A DNA stretch of 64,000 nucleotides, taken from assembly GCA_002367105.1 (NCBI GenBank), contig DFCS01000050.1, positions 77,112 to 141,111 on the forward strand, written 5' to 3'. Below the pieces are notes generated by a model. That model worked only from the letters and a program-made list of their open reading frames with translations. It was not told where the DNA came from and did no database searches. Below are positions 26,336 through 34,359 of the stretch, one piece after another; positions within the stretch are counted from its first letter, which is position 1; every line of letters begins with the position of its first letter. Both the position numbers and the translations under genes were made by a program. Source of the DNA: Hungatella sp. UBA3048. Its GTDB lineage: Bacteria > Bacillota > Clostridia > Lachnospirales > Lachnospiraceae.

Positions 26336-26349
26336 TTTGGTCCGTGAAT

Positions 26350-26377
26350 AAAAAAGACCGGTCAGGAAAGACCGGTC
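26350..26377 (-). terminator. rho-independent terminator
   Basis: GACCGGTC occurs twice (26356-26363 and 26370-26377), forming a perfect 8-bp stem with a 6-nt loop, followed on the minus strand by six Ts (26350-26355). It overlaps the last codon of the DUF1801/YdeI gene and isolates it from the dlt-like operon. Confidence 0.75.
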
Positions 26378-26997
26378 GTGTTCTTTTTAGGGGAATATGC
26401 CATGCCCATGTAGGCATCGCCGGACCGCAGCTCATCAAGCATCTGGCCGATCCGTTTTCTGCGGGTTTCCGGACGCCTGGCCCTTGTGATCCAGCCGATA
26501 TAGTCATTTTTTTGATAAGGAGGACGGGCATTGTAGGCCTCTGTTAAATCCTCCTTCTGAAGCTCTGCCATTACATCATCGGGCATGGGATAGCGGGGAC
26601 GCAAGGTCTTTTCCTTTGTTTTCCCCGCTTTTTTCTCTTCCATAAGAACAGCCTGCTCGGCTGTCCGAAAGCGGACTATTCTTCCTATGAGTTCAAGGGG
26701 AAGGGGTTTGTCATATGAAAACTGGACCGTGCCCTTTGAGTAATGGTATTCCTTCAGTTCGTCCTGAAAGGCATTGATTGCGGATGGGGCCGGATGAAAT
26801 CCGACATGCTTTTTCCCCGCTGAGAAATGTACCAGATTGCCGTGATAGTCAAATGTGGCCATTCCCCAGCTGATTTTTTCCGTTGCTTCCGGTGCTGCCT
26901 CTTTTATGGCCTGGTACAGCTTTTTAAGAATAGGCTGTATGTCCAGGCGTTGGCCTGCAATGTATTCACCAATGGTAGTTGGGAGCTTCTGATCCAT
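26362..26997 (-). CDS. DUF1801/YdeI-type protein
   Basis: A 211-residue cytoplasmic protein. Residues 5-110 match DUF1801 (iron-chaperone Fra-like fold) with ISWGMATFDYHGNLVHFSAGKKHVGFHP. The C-terminal part, with DDVMAELQKED, AYNARPPYQKNDYIGWI and RRPETRRKRI, matches the YdeI/OmpD-associated family. The two-domain form is common in Clostridia. No substrate or partner is evident; AGAGGAGGT precedes the start. Confidence 0.8.
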   Translation of the reverse strand: MDQKLPTTIGEYIAGQRLDIQPILKKLYQAIKEAAPEATEKISWGMATFDYHGNLVHFSAGKKHVGFHPAPSAINAFQDELKEYHYSKGTVQFSYDKPLPLELIGRIVRFRTAEQAVLMEEKKAGKTKEKTLRPRYPMPDDVMAELQKEDLTEAYNARPPYQKNDYIGWITRARRPETRRKRIGQMLDELRSGDAYMGMAYSPKKNTTGLS

Positions 26998-27170
26998 ATG
27001 ATACCTCCTCTTTCTGCACTTTGTTATATTTTACCATAAATGCCATGTTTTAAAAGACTTCTTTATATTAAAAAAATAATATCACCTTTCTATTAATTTT
27101 GCCGTAAACCTACACTGGTTATACGAATTTATCATAGAATATGGAAAGAATCTTATTTGGAGATTACAAA

Positions 27171-27743
27171 ATGGGTTATTACGATTACGAAGGCTACCAG
27201 CCATATTCTTATGGTTATATTCCACCTTTTTGGAATATACCGGCAGCTCCCCTGTCATTTCAACAGATGATGAATACTGATATTTTCACATATCCCCAGA
27301 ATCTTAATGGTGCCCTTGAATTGATTCTGGAAGCACTATCGGGTGAAACGGAGGACAGGATATTTTACATGTGGCTCATAAACCAGGCTTCCTCAGAAGA
27401 GGATAAGCAGATTATATCCGGTATCCGTGACAATGAAATAGGACATTATGCATTGTTCCGGCAAATTTACCAGGATTTAACCGGTGAGATGCCCCCATCT
27501 ACGGAAGGAGAAGCTTTTGTGGAGCCAGAAAGCTATTGCGCCGGTTTGTCAAGAGCCTTGTTAGGTGAGCAGTATGCAGTACAAAAATACCGTAAGATCT
27601 TTTATGCCATGCAGTCTCGTCTCCATATAAATATAATGGTTGAAATTATCACAGACGAAATCAGGCACGGAATTTTATATAACTATCTCTATTCTAAAAA
27701 TGGCTGCGGAAGCCAAAATCAGAATCAGACAAATAACACTTAA
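27171..27743 (+). CDS. ferritin-like di-iron protein with Tyr/Pro-rich N-terminus
   Basis: A 190-residue protein. The first 27 residues are unusually rich in Tyr, Pro and Gly, as in spore coat or surface proteins. The rest is a ferritin-like four-helix bundle with a full di-iron ligand set: Glu in the first helix (LELILEAL), ExxH in DNEIGHYALF, Glu in GEQYAVQKY and a second ExxH in DEIRHG. It could act as an oxidase, peroxide scavenger or coat protein. ATG 27171 is chosen over 27141 because GGAGA lies upstream. It is a lone gene with its own terminator. Confidence 0.75.
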   Translation: MGYYDYEGYQPYSYGYIPPFWNIPAAPLSFQQMMNTDIFTYPQNLNGALELILEALSGETEDRIFYMWLINQASSEEDKQIISGIRDNEIGHYALFRQIYQDLTGEMPPSTEGEAFVEPESYCAGLSRALLGEQYAVQKYRKIFYAMQSRLHINIMVEIITDEIRHGILYNYLYSKNGCGSQNQNQTNNT

Positions 27744-27806
27744 ATAGCCTGGAATATCATTGGATCGGCAGGCAAGGAAGAAGTTTCTGATTAAGCATTG
27801 TGGACT

Positions 27807-27846
27807 GGAAAAAGGCATCCAAAAGGCCATCCGGATGCCTTTTTCC
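27807..27846 (+). terminator. rho-independent terminator
   Basis: A 14-bp perfect stem (27807-27820 with 27833-27846) that contains AAAAAGGCATCC and its complement, giving a run of five Ts in the 3' arm. It ends the ferritin-like gene. Confidence 0.8.
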
Positions 27847-28240
27847 ATTAATTTAACGGTTTCTTCACACACTGGTTTCCTTGGAAAAGTTAAAAAATCG
27901 TTAAAAATTAGTACATTATTTTGGGAAATATGTTAAGAAGTTGTATATATTTTGGCGAAAATAATATGGTTTATTCTTGTATTTTCCCCTTTTATTCTGA
28001 TTTGTGGAGAGCTCTCATTTTCTTTTGGATTGGTTTATCGTACTGTGTTTTTTCGTGTCAAAACTGTGTAAATTGTACATAAAACAAAACATTGACAACC
28101 ACTTTTAGTGTGATATAATGAGCACGAATTAATCGATGATGCGGTAAAGAGCATACTGATGGAGAATTTTGACGGTATCGTTGATTTTTTTATTCCCGAT
28201 TGTGACAGATATAATAAAACAAAAGCAAGGTGATGAGTGT
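27847..28240 (+). other. AT-rich intergenic region before the hydrogenase operon
   Basis: About 390 bases without a clear gene. It is strongly AT-rich, with the ech promoter near its end. A 24-codon open frame, ATG 28159 to TGA 28233, lies in the leader just before echA, but its ribosome site is weak and I do not call it a gene. Confidence 0.6.
28092..28119 (+). promoter_or_regulatory. promoter of the ech-hyp operon
   Basis: TTGACA at 28092-28097, a 16-base spacer and a perfect TATAAT at 28114-28119. Transcription from near 28126 gives a leader of about 115 nt before echA. Confidence 0.8.
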
Positions 28241-30148
28241 ATGGGTGCGATTACAGGATTGATTTTATTTCCATTGGCTGCAGCGTTAGGAATCTTACTG
28301 GTCAAAAATGATGAGGTAAGAGATATGATTGTCAGGGTAGGAGCCGCAGGTACGGCTGTTTTGACTCTGGCAGTTGTAGGGTTTTATTTTAAGAACGGAA
28401 TTGCTTTGTCCTTCCGTTTGGAAAAGGCAATTGAGGTTATCATGGCAATTACAGAGACGGCAATTGCGGTGTATGTGATTTCCATCGGCATCAAGTATAA
28501 AAAGTATGTTATTTCGGCTTTGTCGTTTGTACAGACGGCAGCAATGCTTTGTTTTGAATTTACGGCAAAACATAATATTGAAGTTAAGCATACCATAATT
28601 TTCGACAAACTTACGGCAATTATGGTTCTGGTTATTGGACTGGTAGGGAGCCTGATTTGTATTTATGCGGTGGGATATATGAAGACTTACCATATCCACC
28701 ATAAGGAATATAAAGATAGGAAAAGCTTCTTCTTCGCAGTTCTATTTTTATTCCTTTCTGCCATGTTTGGAATCGTACTTAGCAATAATCTTACATGGAT
28801 GTATTTTTGCTGGGAGCTGACGACTCTTTGCTCCTTCCTGCTGATCGGTTATACAAGGACAAAAGAAGCCAGAAACAATTCCTTCCGTGCCCTGGTGATT
28901 AATCTGGGCGGCGGAGTTGCTTTTGCAGCTGGGATCATTTTCATTGGTATTTATTATAAAACCCTGGAATTGTCAGTGGTTACTTCCATGAAGCCGGAAG
29001 CGGCTATGATGATACCTGTTTTTTTCCTGTCTCTGGCTGCACTGACCAAATCAGCCCAGCTTCCATTTTCCTCCTGGCTTCTCGGAGCAATGGTGGCACC
29101 AACTCCTTCTTCCGCTTTGCTGCATTCCGCCACTATGGTAAAAGCAGGTGTGTACTTAATCATCCGTCTTGCGCCGCTGTTAGGATCGACTCCTGTTGGA
29201 AGAACCGTAACCTTTGTGGGAGGAATCACGTTTCTTGCCTGTTCCCTGATGGCTATTTCACAAAGTGACGCAAAAAAGATTTTAGCTTATTCCACTTTGG
29301 CTAATTTAGGACTCATCGTAATATGCGCCAGCATCGGAACCCAGGAATCCTTATGGGCAGCCATCCTTTTGATCATATTCCATGCAGTCTCCAAATCCCT
29401 GCTTTTTATATCCGTTGGTTCCATCGAGCATCAGATCGGAAACCGGGATGTGGAAAATATGGATGTTCTCCTTGGGGTTTCAAAAAAGCTTGCGCTTTAT
29501 ATGATGATCGGCATTGCCGGAATGTTTCTGGCCCCCTTTGGAATGCTGATATCAAAATGGGTAGCCATGAAGGCGTTTATTGATTCCAATAACATAATTA
29601 CTGTTATTATTCTGGCCTATGGCAGCGCCGCCACATTGTTTTATTGGACAAAGTGGATGGGGAAACTGGTTTCAAGGGCCAATATGAACAAGCAGATTGA
29701 GACCAAATTCCATCTTGATGAGGAGATTCCCATTACAATCCTCGCGGGCATGGTAGTGGTATCCTGCTTTACCTTTCCGCTGGTATCCAAATACGCTCTG
29801 ATTCCTTATCTGACGGAGGTGTTTGGAAGGACGGCTTTGATCCCCATCGGAACGAATGATATTAAGCTGATGCTGTGCATGCTGAGTATGCTCATCCTTT
29901 TGCCTATCAGTTTTATTCCGATGTATAAAAATGATAAAAGAAGAAAAGTTCCGGTATATATGGCAGGAGAGAACACCGGAGATAACGAAACATTCTATGG
30001 AGCCATGAATGAAAAACGAAAGATGGAGCTGAGCAACTGGTATATGGAGGATTATTTCGGCCCCAAGAGATTAACTCCATGGAGTGATGTCATAGCTGCC
30101 GCAATTTTGGTTGGCGGAGTCATAATGATGATAGGAGGAATGGCGTAA
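28241..30148 (+). CDS. echA: Ech hydrogenase subunit A, NuoL/antiporter-like
   Basis: A 635-residue membrane protein of the proton-conducting transporter family (NuoL/MrpA/EchA). It has about 16 hydrophobic segments and the conserved block WLLGAMVAPTPSSALLHSATMVKAGVYL, split by the key Lys and His of these transporters, plus YSTLANLG. It would pump ions when the hydrogenase passes electrons from ferredoxin to protons. ATG 28241 (start MGAITGLILF) follows AAGGTGA; the frame extends further upstream but without a good start. First gene of the operon. Confidence 0.9.
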   Translation: MGAITGLILFPLAAALGILLVKNDEVRDMIVRVGAAGTAVLTLAVVGFYFKNGIALSFRLEKAIEVIMAITETAIAVYVISIGIKYKKYVISALSFVQTAAMLCFEFTAKHNIEVKHTIIFDKLTAIMVLVIGLVGSLICIYAVGYMKTYHIHHKEYKDRKSFFFAVLFLFLSAMFGIVLSNNLTWMYFCWELTTLCSFLLIGYTRTKEARNNSFRALVINLGGGVAFAAGIIFIGIYYKTLELSVVTSMKPEAAMMIPVFFLSLAALTKSAQLPFSSWLLGAMVAPTPSSALLHSATMVKAGVYLIIRLAPLLGSTPVGRTVTFVGGITFLACSLMAISQSDAKKILAYSTLANLGLIVICASIGTQESLWAAILLIIFHAVSKSLLFISVGSIEHQIGNRDVENMDVLLGVSKKLALYMMIGIAGMFLAPFGMLISKWVAMKAFIDSNNIITVIILAYGSAATLFYWTKWMGKLVSRANMNKQIETKFHLDEEIPITILAGMVVVSCFTFPLVSKYALIPYLTEVFGRTALIPIGTNDIKLMLCMLSMLILLPISFIPMYKNDKRRKVPVYMAGENTGDNETFYGAMNEKRKMELSNWYMEDYFGPKRLTPWSDVIAAAILVGGVIMMIGGMA

Positions 30149-30149
30149 T

Positions 30150-31010
30150 ATGAATATTTTAATCATGATAGGGATCGCCGTGGTTGCTCCTGTTGCCGGA
30201 GGGCTGCTGACCGGAATTGACCGTATTATATCAGCCAGGCTTCAGGGTAGACAGGGACCGCCCTTATTTCAGCCATTTTATGATGTACTGAAGCTGTGTC
30301 AGAAGGAATCCATAGAGGTAAATTCCATGCACCGTTTCTTCGTGTATATCTCCCTTGCATTCGTGGTATTCACCACGGTGATCCTGCTTTCAGGGGGAGA
30401 TATCCTGTTAGCGATATTTGCCCTGACTCTTGGCTCTGTATTTTTCGTATTAGGCGGCTATGCATCCAATTCTCCCTATAACACCATTGGTTCGGAAAGG
30501 GAATTGCTGCAGATCATGGCTTATGAGCCAATGGTGCTGCTTACCTGCGTTGGTCTTTACTATGCTGAGAACAGTTTTTTTGTAAGGGATATCGTAATGG
30601 CACAAACGCCTTCGATCATCTATCTTCCGGGAGTGTTTGTCGGACTTTTGTTTATCCTGACATTTAAGCTTAGAAAATCCCCCTTTGATTTAAGCATGTC
30701 CCATCATGGACATCAGGAAATCGTAAAAGGAATTACCACTGAGTATTCCGGTAAGGATCTGGCTGTGATTGAGGTAACTCACTGGTATGAGGTGATTATT
30801 ACTCTTGCTCTTGTGTATGTGTTTTTTGCAACGGCTGCGCCGATGAGCCATGTTTTTGCGGTCATCGTATGCCTGCTTGTTTATTTTCTTGAAATCATCA
30901 TAGATAATGGGGCTGCCAGGGTAAAATGGCAGCAGGCTCTTAAATCAGCGTGGATCGTAACCGGAATCATGGGTACGGTGAACTTAATCATCCTGTCATT
31001 TTTCAGATAA
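30150..31010 (+). CDS. echB: Ech hydrogenase subunit B, NuoH-like
   Basis: A 286-residue membrane protein with about eight hydrophobic segments, homologous to complex I subunit 1 (NuoH) and EchB. Family features are RLQGRQGPPLFQPFYD near residue 30 and the loop EREL with SPFDLSMSHHGHQEIVKG near 170. It links the membrane arm to the soluble catalytic subunits. It begins 1 base after echA, so translation is coupled. Confidence 0.93.
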   Translation: MNILIMIGIAVVAPVAGGLLTGIDRIISARLQGRQGPPLFQPFYDVLKLCQKESIEVNSMHRFFVYISLAFVVFTTVILLSGGDILLAIFALTLGSVFFVLGGYASNSPYNTIGSERELLQIMAYEPMVLLTCVGLYYAENSFFVRDIVMAQTPSIIYLPGVFVGLLFILTFKLRKSPFDLSMSHHGHQEIVKGITTEYSGKDLAVIEVTHWYEVIITLALVYVFFATAAPMSHVFAVIVCLLVYFLEIIIDNGAARVKWQQALKSAWIVTGIMGTVNLIILSFFR

Positions 31011-31058
31011 ATTCCTGGCAGGTCATGAAAGCTGCCAAGAGGCGGAATGGAGTATATT

Positions 31059-31481
31059 ATGAGTGTTGTAAAAAAATCGCCATGGATTCTGCATTATGAC
31101 GGAACCAGCTGCAACGGCTGTGACATAGAGGTACTGGCATGTCTTACACCTCTTTATGATGTGGAACGTTTTGGAATCATCAATACGGGCAATCCGAAGC
31201 ATGCGGATATTTTACTCATTACCGGCAGCGTAAATGAGCAGAATATCCCAGTTGTAAAGCAGCTATATGAACAGATGCCTGATCCAAAGGCAGTGGTGGC
31301 TGTTGGAATCTGTGCCACCTCAGGAGGTATATTTGCTGAATGCTATAACGTGGTTGGCGGAGTAGACAAAGTGATCCCGGTGGATGTTTATGTGCCGGGC
31401 TGTGCAGCTCGTCCGGAATCGATTATTGATGGCGTTGTAAAAGCGCTTGATATTCTGGAAGAAAAGAGAAAGAAGCATTGA
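31059..31481 (+). CDS. echC: Ech hydrogenase small subunit C, NuoB-like
   Basis: A 140-residue iron-sulfur subunit. Cysteine ligands of the proximal [4Fe-4S] cluster are all present: TSCNGCDIE, VGICATSGG and VPGCAARPE. It matches EchC/NuoB and relays electrons to the Ni-Fe site in the large subunit. ATG 31059 (MSVVKKSPW) is preferred because GGAG is 6 bases ahead; ATG 31047 in frame is the alternative. Confidence 0.93.
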   Translation: MSVVKKSPWILHYDGTSCNGCDIEVLACLTPLYDVERFGIINTGNPKHADILLITGSVNEQNIPVVKQLYEQMPDPKAVVAVGICATSGGIFAECYNVVGGVDKVIPVDVYVPGCAARPESIIDGVVKALDILEEKRKKH

Positions 31482-31499
31482 TTCATTAGGAGGTAAATT

Positions 31500-31841
31500 A
31501 TGGCTGAACAGATATTAAAAGAGATCTCCGCAAATGATCTGCTGGCGGAGACACTGAAAATAAAAAATGATGGTTACCGGCTTGTTGCTGTTAGCTGTAC
31601 CAATAAAGACGGCATGGAATTGACCTATTCCTTTGATAAGGATCATGAGCTTTTGAACCTGCGGATCTTAACCGATACAGAGACGGAACTGCCTAGTATC
31701 AGTATTATTTATCCGTATTCCTTTCTGTATGAAAATGAGATAAAGGAACTGTTCGGAGTAAAGATCACGGGTATCACGCCGGACTTTAACGATAACTTAT
31801 ATAAGATTCCGGTCAAAACACCGTTTCATATGAACGATTAG
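31500..31841 (+). CDS. echD: Ech hydrogenase subunit D, NuoC-like
   Basis: A 113-residue subunit of the NuoC 30-kDa family. The segment PSISIIYPYSFLYENEIKELFGV carries the conserved E-x-E-x-x-D/E-L-F-G pattern of NuoC. It stabilises the hydrogenase large subunit. TAGGAGGT lies before ATG 31500, and echE follows 36 bases later. Confidence 0.88.
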   Translation: MAEQILKEISANDLLAETLKIKNDGYRLVAVSCTNKDGMELTYSFDKDHELLNLRILTDTETELPSISIIYPYSFLYENEIKELFGVKITGITPDFNDNLYKIPVKTPFHMND

Positions 31842-31877
31842 GTATGATGCCATCTGGCGTCAGAATGGAGGCTACTT

Positions 31878-32957
31878 ATGGGAAACAGGACAATTGTTCC
31901 GTTTGGTCCTCAGCATCCGGTGCTTCCGGAACCGATCCATCTGGATCTGGTTTTGGAGGATGAAAGGGTTATTGAGGCGATCCCCAGAATCGGATATATT
32001 CACAGAGGTCTGGAAAAACTGGTAGAAAAGAAGGATTATCAGCAGTATGTCTATGTTGCGGAGCGGATCTGCGGCATCTGTTCCTTTATGCACGGCATGG
32101 GATACTGTATGTCTATAGAAAGCATTATGGAGGTGGAAATCCCGGAGCGGGCAAAATTCCTGCGGACCATATGGGCAGAGTTATCCCGTCTCCACAGCCA
32201 TCTTTTATGGCTGGGCCTTCTGGCAGATGCCTTTGGATTTGAAAGCCTGTTTATGCAGTCCTGGAAGTTAAGAGAGCAGGTTCTGGATATTTTTGAAGAG
32301 ACTACCGGAGGCAGGGTCATATTTTCCGTATGCGATGTGGGAGGTGTGAAAAAGGATATCTCTTTAGAGACCTTAAATAAAATGAAAGAGGTCTTAACCG
32401 CCATGGAGAAGGAATTAAAGGAGGCTGCCGCCGTATTTTTAAATGATTCCACCGTAAAACTCCGCACAAAAGGAGTTGGCGTACTGTCGAAGGAGGCAGC
32501 GTTCGAACTGGGAGCAGTCGGTCCCATGGCAAGGGCCAGCGGGATTGAAATGGATATAAGGTCCCAGGGATATGCGGCATATGGTCAACTGGATTTTAAG
32601 CCGATCGCAGATCAGGGCGGGGACTGCTATGCAAGGACCAAAGTCCGGATCGGGGAACTGTTCCAGTCCATTGATCTTATCAGGCAGTGCATTGCCATCA
32701 TACCAGATGGCGAGATAAAAAGAAAGGTAACGGGAAATCCAAAGGGAGAGCATTTTACCCGTTTGGAGCAGCCGAGAGGAGAGGTGCTTTATTATACAAA
32801 GGCAAACGGAACAAAATTCTTAGACAGAGTCAGGGTCCGTACTCCAACCTTTGCCAATGTCCCGGCCTTGCTGGAGACTTTGAAGAACTGTTCTCTTGCT
32901 GATGTGCCGATTCTGATCCTTACCATTGATCCATGCATCAGCTGTACCGAGCGATGA
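31878..32957 (+). CDS. echE: Ech [NiFe]-hydrogenase large subunit E
   Basis: A 359-residue catalytic subunit of a group 4 [NiFe] hydrogenase. The L1 motif RICGICSFMHGMGYC (near residue 64) and the L2 motif DPCISCTER at the very end give the four cysteines that hold the Ni-Fe centre. The protein stops right after CTER, so there is no C-terminal extension to be cleaved, and no HycI/HyaD-like protease gene is present nearby. The reaction is reversible proton reduction to H2 with ferredoxin as the electron donor. Confidence 0.96.
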   Translation: MGNRTIVPFGPQHPVLPEPIHLDLVLEDERVIEAIPRIGYIHRGLEKLVEKKDYQQYVYVAERICGICSFMHGMGYCMSIESIMEVEIPERAKFLRTIWAELSRLHSHLLWLGLLADAFGFESLFMQSWKLREQVLDIFEETTGGRVIFSVCDVGGVKKDISLETLNKMKEVLTAMEKELKEAAAVFLNDSTVKLRTKGVGVLSKEAAFELGAVGPMARASGIEMDIRSQGYAAYGQLDFKPIADQGGDCYARTKVRIGELFQSIDLIRQCIAIIPDGEIKRKVTGNPKGEHFTRLEQPRGEVLYYTKANGTKFLDRVRVRTPTFANVPALLETLKNCSLADVPILILTIDPCISCTER

Positions 32958-33011
32958 TAGGCCCGGTTCATAGATATCATTGCTGGGAAGAACAGCGGAA
33001 TTGAGGATAGT

Positions 33012-33377
33012 ATGTCTATATTAAGGATGTCAAAGACGCTTTTAAAAAACCTGTTACATGGTCCCTATACGGTTCCATATCCGGTTAAGCGAAAGGAAAC
33101 ATATGAACGCACCAGAGGAAAGATCGAGATATCGGTGGATGATTGTATCTTCTGCGGGATGTGTGAAAGAAAGTGTCCCACAGGAGCCATTCAGACAGAT
33201 AAATCGAAAGCTCTCTGGAGCATTGAGAGGCTTCAGTGTATTCAATGCGGTTATTGCAGTGAAGTATGTCCGAAGAAATGTCTGAGGATGGAAAACCAAT
33301 ACACAGAGCCATCATACGGAAATGTAAGGGATGAATATGTGAAATGCATGAATACCCAATCACCCAGCGAATCATAG
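33012..33377 (+). CDS. echF: Ech hydrogenase ferredoxin subunit F
   Basis: A 121-residue protein with two [4Fe-4S] motifs: CIFCGMCERKCP at about residues 46-57 and CIQCGYCSEVCPKKC near 76-90. It is the entry point for electrons from reduced ferredoxin. The last 34 bases overlap the start of hypA in another frame. Confidence 0.93.
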   Translation: MSILRMSKTLLKNLLHGPYTVPYPVKRKETYERTRGKIEISVDDCIFCGMCERKCPTGAIQTDKSKALWSIERLQCIQCGYCSEVCPKKCLRMENQYTEPSYGNVRDEYVKCMNTQSPSES

Positions 33378-33682
33378 AAATTGCCGGAGAATATGCTGAA
33401 AAGCACCACGCAAAGGAAATAAAGGTCATTAATCTGGTGGTGGGAGATACCTGCGGTTATGTGGCCAGTTCCATTGAACTTTATTTTGACATAATAGCGG
33501 AAGGAACTCCCTGTGAAAAAGCAAAGCTTCATATTGAAAGGGTAACACTTAAGCTGAAATGCAGCACCTGCGGGAAATTATTTGTACGGAAGCCCTTCAC
33601 CTTTGAATGTCCTTTTTGTAAAGGCGAAGGCCGTCCCACAGATATCGGACAGGAATTTTATATTAAGTCGATTGAAGTTTAG
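33344..33682 (+). CDS. hypA: hydrogenase nickel-insertion protein HypA
   Basis: A 112-residue nickel chaperone. It starts MHEYPIT, where His2 binds nickel, and has a zinc site in CSTCGKLF and CPFCKGEG. With HypB it delivers nickel to the hydrogenase large subunit. The ATG lies inside echF, which suggests coupled translation. Confidence 0.94.
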   Translation: MHEYPITQRIIEIAGEYAEKHHAKEIKVINLVVGDTCGYVASSIELYFDIIAEGTPCEKAKLHIERVTLKLKCSTCGKLFVRKPFTFECPFCKGEGRPTDIGQEFYIKSIEV

Positions 33683-33696
33683 GAACGGAGGAAACG

Positions 33697-34359
33697 ATGT
33701 CTGAGAATAAGGAAATAGAAATCATGCAGTCGGTCTATGACAAGAATGACCAGGTTGCATCACAGATCAATGCATCATTAACAAATAACGGTATTTATGC
33801 CATCAATGTAATGGGAGCACCGGGAGCGGGAAAAACCACTTCCCTGATACAGATTATCAAACGCCTTACGGATGTGACCTCTTATGTCATCGAAGGAGAT
33901 ATTGAGGCGGACTTTGATACAAAAACCCTCCAGTCCCTTGGGGTAAAGGCCATTCAGATCAATACGGGCGGTGCCTGCCATCTGGATTCTCCCTTGATCG
34001 GAGCAGCGGTAGATGAACTGAAGATCAGCGACGGAATTCTGTTTATTGAGAATATCGGCAATTTAGTGTGTCCTGCCGAATTTATGATCGGGGAACATGC
34101 AAAGATGCTGATTTCAACCGTTACAGAAGGCAGCGACAAGCCATATAAATATCCCCTGGCATTTGAAAAAGCAGATTTGATTTTATTGAATAAATGTGAT
34201 CTTCTGCCATATATTGATTTTGACGAGGACTTTTTTATGAAGGGAGTCCGGGCTTTAAATCAAACGGCTCCGGTGATCAAGGTATCTGGAAAGACAGAAG
34301 AAGGTTACGAAAAGGTAGTAGAATGGATCGAGGAAAAAACAAGGCCATTACAAAAATAA
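33697..34359 (+). CDS. hypB: hydrogenase nickel-incorporation GTPase HypB
   Basis: A 220-residue GTPase. The P-loop GAPGAGKTTS is near residue 40 and NKCDLL near 175 is the guanine-specificity motif. It lacks the N-terminal CxxCGC and His-rich nickel stores of enterobacterial HypB, as is common in Clostridia. It hydrolyses GTP to drive nickel release from HypA. Its last 37 bases overlap hypF. Confidence 0.95.
   Translation: MSENKEIEIMQSVYDKNDQVASQINASLTNNGIYAINVMGAPGAGKTTSLIQIIKRLTDVTSYVIEGDIEADFDTKTLQSLGVKAIQINTGGACHLDSPLIGAAVDELKISDGILFIENIGNLVCPAEFMIGEHAKMLISTVTEGSDKPYKYPLAFEKADLILLNKCDLLPYIDFDEDFFMKGVRALNQTAPVIKVSGKTEEGYEKVVEWIEEKTRPLQK

Noticed and set aside
32051..32527. Minus-strand frame of 158 codons within echE
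   Set aside because: Shadow of the hydrogenase large-subunit gene; no ribosome site and no known domain.
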